A stretch of DNA of 7,739 nt from Rubrivirga sp. Its GTDB lineage: Bacteria > Bacteroidota > Rhodothermia > Rhodothermales > Rubricoccaceae. The first letter of the stretch is position 1. Each line of letters begins with the position of its first letter. Made by a program: the position numbers and the translations under genes. This document shows, in pieces, positions 6,820-7,739 of this stretch. Under the pieces are notes generated by a model, which was not told where the DNA came from, searched no databases, and saw only the letters and a program-made list of their open reading frames with translations. Where the stretch lies: positions 1,441 through 9,179 of the forward strand of contig JAAXJP010000088.1 in assembly GCA_012269805.1 (NCBI GenBank), given 5' to 3'.

Positions 6820-7305
6820 ATGCTCGATCTCCACGCCGCCCAGCCCGACGTCCTGGTCTTGGTCGGGACGCAGACCGGCAACTCGGAGGTCGTCGCCGAC
6901 GCCATCGCCGACGCGCTCGGCGGGCTCGGGTTCGCCGTCCACCTCCTCGACATGGCGGAGGCGTACCCCGAGATGCTGGAGGACTACCACCAGTTGATCG
7001 CCGTGACGTGCACGTGGTCCGACGGCACGTTCCCCGACAACGCCGTCGACTTTGTCGAGTCCTTGGAGGCCGTGGCGCCCGACCTCTCGGGCCTCCGGTT
7101 CGGCGTCTGCGGCCTCGGCGACCGCGACTACGACCCGTACTACCAGACGGCGGCGGAGAAGCTGGTGGCCCTCCTGTCCGGGGGGGGCGCGACGGAGGCG
7201 GAGCCGCTCCACGACATCGACGGCGGGCCGACCGAGGCGGACGTGGCCGGCGCCGTCGCGTGGGCCGTGCGGTGCGCCGAGGCGTTCGCTCAGGCTCCGT
7301 CCTGA
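6820..7305 (+). CDS. Short flavodoxin, MioC / sulfite-reductase flavoprotein-like FMN domain
   Basis: The product has 161 aa and is a single flavodoxin domain that binds FMN and carries electrons in the cytoplasm. The phosphate-binding loop is GTQTGNSE (residues 16-23). The second FMN loop is TCTWSDGTFPDN (63-74), where W66 may stack near the isoalloxazine ring. The third is CGLGDRDYDPYY (97-108), with Y104 the likely stacking aromatic. The absence of long insertions and the 'TFPDN' and 'GLGDRDYD' elements place it nearer MioC-type proteins and the FMN domains of diflavin reductases than classical electron-transfer flavodoxins. I chose ATG 6820 because conserved sequence begins within ten residues of it. 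An in-frame GTG at 6751 directly after the upstream stop would add 23 residues encoded by the hairpin and lacking any fold signal. A G8 run lies at 7180-7187. The 3' end overlaps a convergent gene by 16 bp. The redox partner is unknown. Confidence 0.88.
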   Translation: MLDLHAAQPDVLVLVGTQTGNSEVVADAIADALGGLGFAVHLLDMAEAYPEMLEDYHQLIAVTCTWSDGTFPDNAVDFVESLEAVAPDLSGLRFGVCGLGDRDYDPYYQTAAEKLVALLSGGGATEAEPLHDIDGGPTEADVAGAVAWAVRCAEAFAQAPS

Positions 7306-7739
7306 CCGGTCACGTCTTGACCGGTCAGGTGGGCGACGAGCCAGGTGCGGAACGGCTCGGCCTCGGCGTCCTTCCCGGTCCACCGCGCGCGGTCGAACAT
7401 CGTCAGGGCCATGAGGAGCGCGTGGTGCTGGCCGGCCCGGTCGCCCGCCAGCTCAAATTGGCGGTACCGCCGGTCTATGACGGCGACGCTCCGGCGGGCG
7501 GCCTCGACGTCGCGGTAGCCGAGCTCCCCGGCGAAGTACTTCGAGTACACGTTCATCGGCTGCGACGTCGACGTGTACAGGTCGAAGTAGCCCGGGCCGA
7601 GGCCGGCCTCCTGGAGCACGCTCCCGACGTAGCTCGGGCGCGATTGCGTGAGGAGCGCGAGCTCCTCGACGGTCTCGACGCCCGACAGGTAGAGCGCGAC
7701 GATCTGGTCCTTCTTGCTCTCGGGCTCGGCGGGCGCACC
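7290..7739 (-). CDS. Helix-turn-helix protein of unknown function, 5' end beyond window
   Basis: The minus-strand frame is open from the right window edge to TGA at 7292-7290, giving 149 visible residues; the start lies outside. Visible residues 11-47 (DQIVALYLSGVETVEELALL, then TQSRPSYVGSVLQEAGL) read as a helix-turn-helix of the resolvase/sigma-region-4-like type, suggesting DNA binding. The following part (YFDLYTSTSQPMNVYSKYF, then a helical segment with RAGQHHALLMALTMFDRARW) is mostly alpha-helical and not a domain I can name. Its density of Tyr, Trp and His in an ordered pattern suggests a conserved fold rather than a shadow frame. I have an impression of similar uncharacterised proteins in Rhodothermia, not verified. 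The C-terminal residues LTGQDVTGQDGA come from a 15-bp tandem duplication. It converges on the flavodoxin gene with a 16-bp overlap. Upstream in-frame GTG at 7619 is not taken as the start because the HTH lies before it. Confidence 0.75.
   Translation of the reverse strand, partial: GAPAEPESKKDQIVALYLSGVETVEELALLTQSRPSYVGSVLQEAGLGPGYFDLYTSTSQPMNVYSKYFAGELGYRDVEAARRSVAVIDRRYRQFELAGDRAGQHHALLMALTMFDRARWTGKDAEAEPFRTWLVAHLTGQDVTGQDGA
7298..7329. repeat. 15-bp tandem duplication forming a 12-bp inverted repeat at the convergent gene ends
   Basis: CGTCCTGACCGGTCA (7298-7312) is followed directly by CGTCTTGACCGGTCA (7313-7327), with a single mismatch. Each copy contains the 10-bp palindrome TGACCGGTCA. 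As a consequence, CCTGACCGGTCA (7301-7312) and TGACCGGTCAGG (7318-7329) form a perfect 12-bp inverted repeat with a 5-nt loop. The flavodoxin stop codon (7303-7305) lies in the first copy, and both copies are coding on the minus strand (the doubled TGQD). No T-tract follows on either strand. It could act as a bidirectional 3' hairpin or as a paired palindromic binding site, or it may be only a small coding duplication. Confidence 0.7.

Noticed and set aside
7290..7619. Start of the minus-strand gene at the GTG of 7619
   Set aside because: The frame is open to the window edge, and the HTH-like segment lies before this GTG, so the real start is upstream and outside the window.

Overview
The window is about 70% G+C and densely coded. 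Five genes run left to right, and the 3' part of a sixth faces them at the right edge. The gene content points to Bacteroidota: a DUF3078 outer-membrane family protein, a type IX secretion 'plug' family (DUF5103) lipoprotein and a DUF5118/DUF5117/DUF4953 zinc metalloprotease lipoprotein. The very high G+C and the acidic, Val/Leu/Arg/Asp-rich proteins suggest Rhodothermia, such as a marine Rubricoccaceae/Rubrivirga-like or Salinibacter relative. The lineage is inferred from family knowledge, not from a marker gene.

Layout. (1) 1-764: C-terminal part of a DUF3078-type outer-membrane protein. (2) 742-3042: a large membrane protein with about seven N-terminal membrane segments, a gluzincin-type HExxH...E peptidase domain and a helical TPR-like C-terminal region. 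Its GTG start lies inside gene 1. (3) 2978-4252: the T9SS plug-family lipoprotein, whose signal peptide is encoded in a 65-nt overlap with the end of gene 2. (4) 4276-6750: a lipoprotein metalloprotease with the metzincin motif HEVGHTLGLPH. (5) 6820-7305: a short MioC-like flavodoxin, separated from gene 4 by a 69-bp gap that is mostly a perfect 12-bp hairpin. (6) 7290-7739, minus strand, partial: a helix-turn-helix protein of unknown function that converges on the flavodoxin gene. The two 3' ends overlap by 16 bp inside a small tandem/inverted repeat.

Genes 1 to 4 overlap or lie 23 bp apart, so they look like one transcription unit. All four products are predicted to act in the envelope: an outer-membrane barrel-like protein, a membrane-bound peptidase, a plug-type secretion component and a lipoprotein protease. 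A shared role in secretion or turnover of envelope proteins is a reasonable inference but is not shown by the sequence. The flavodoxin is probably functionally separate.

I saw no rRNA, tRNA, CRISPR array, insertion sequence, attachment site or origin. No stretch longer than 69 bp lacks a gene. No convincing promoter was found; the promoter of the main unit probably lies upstream of the window.
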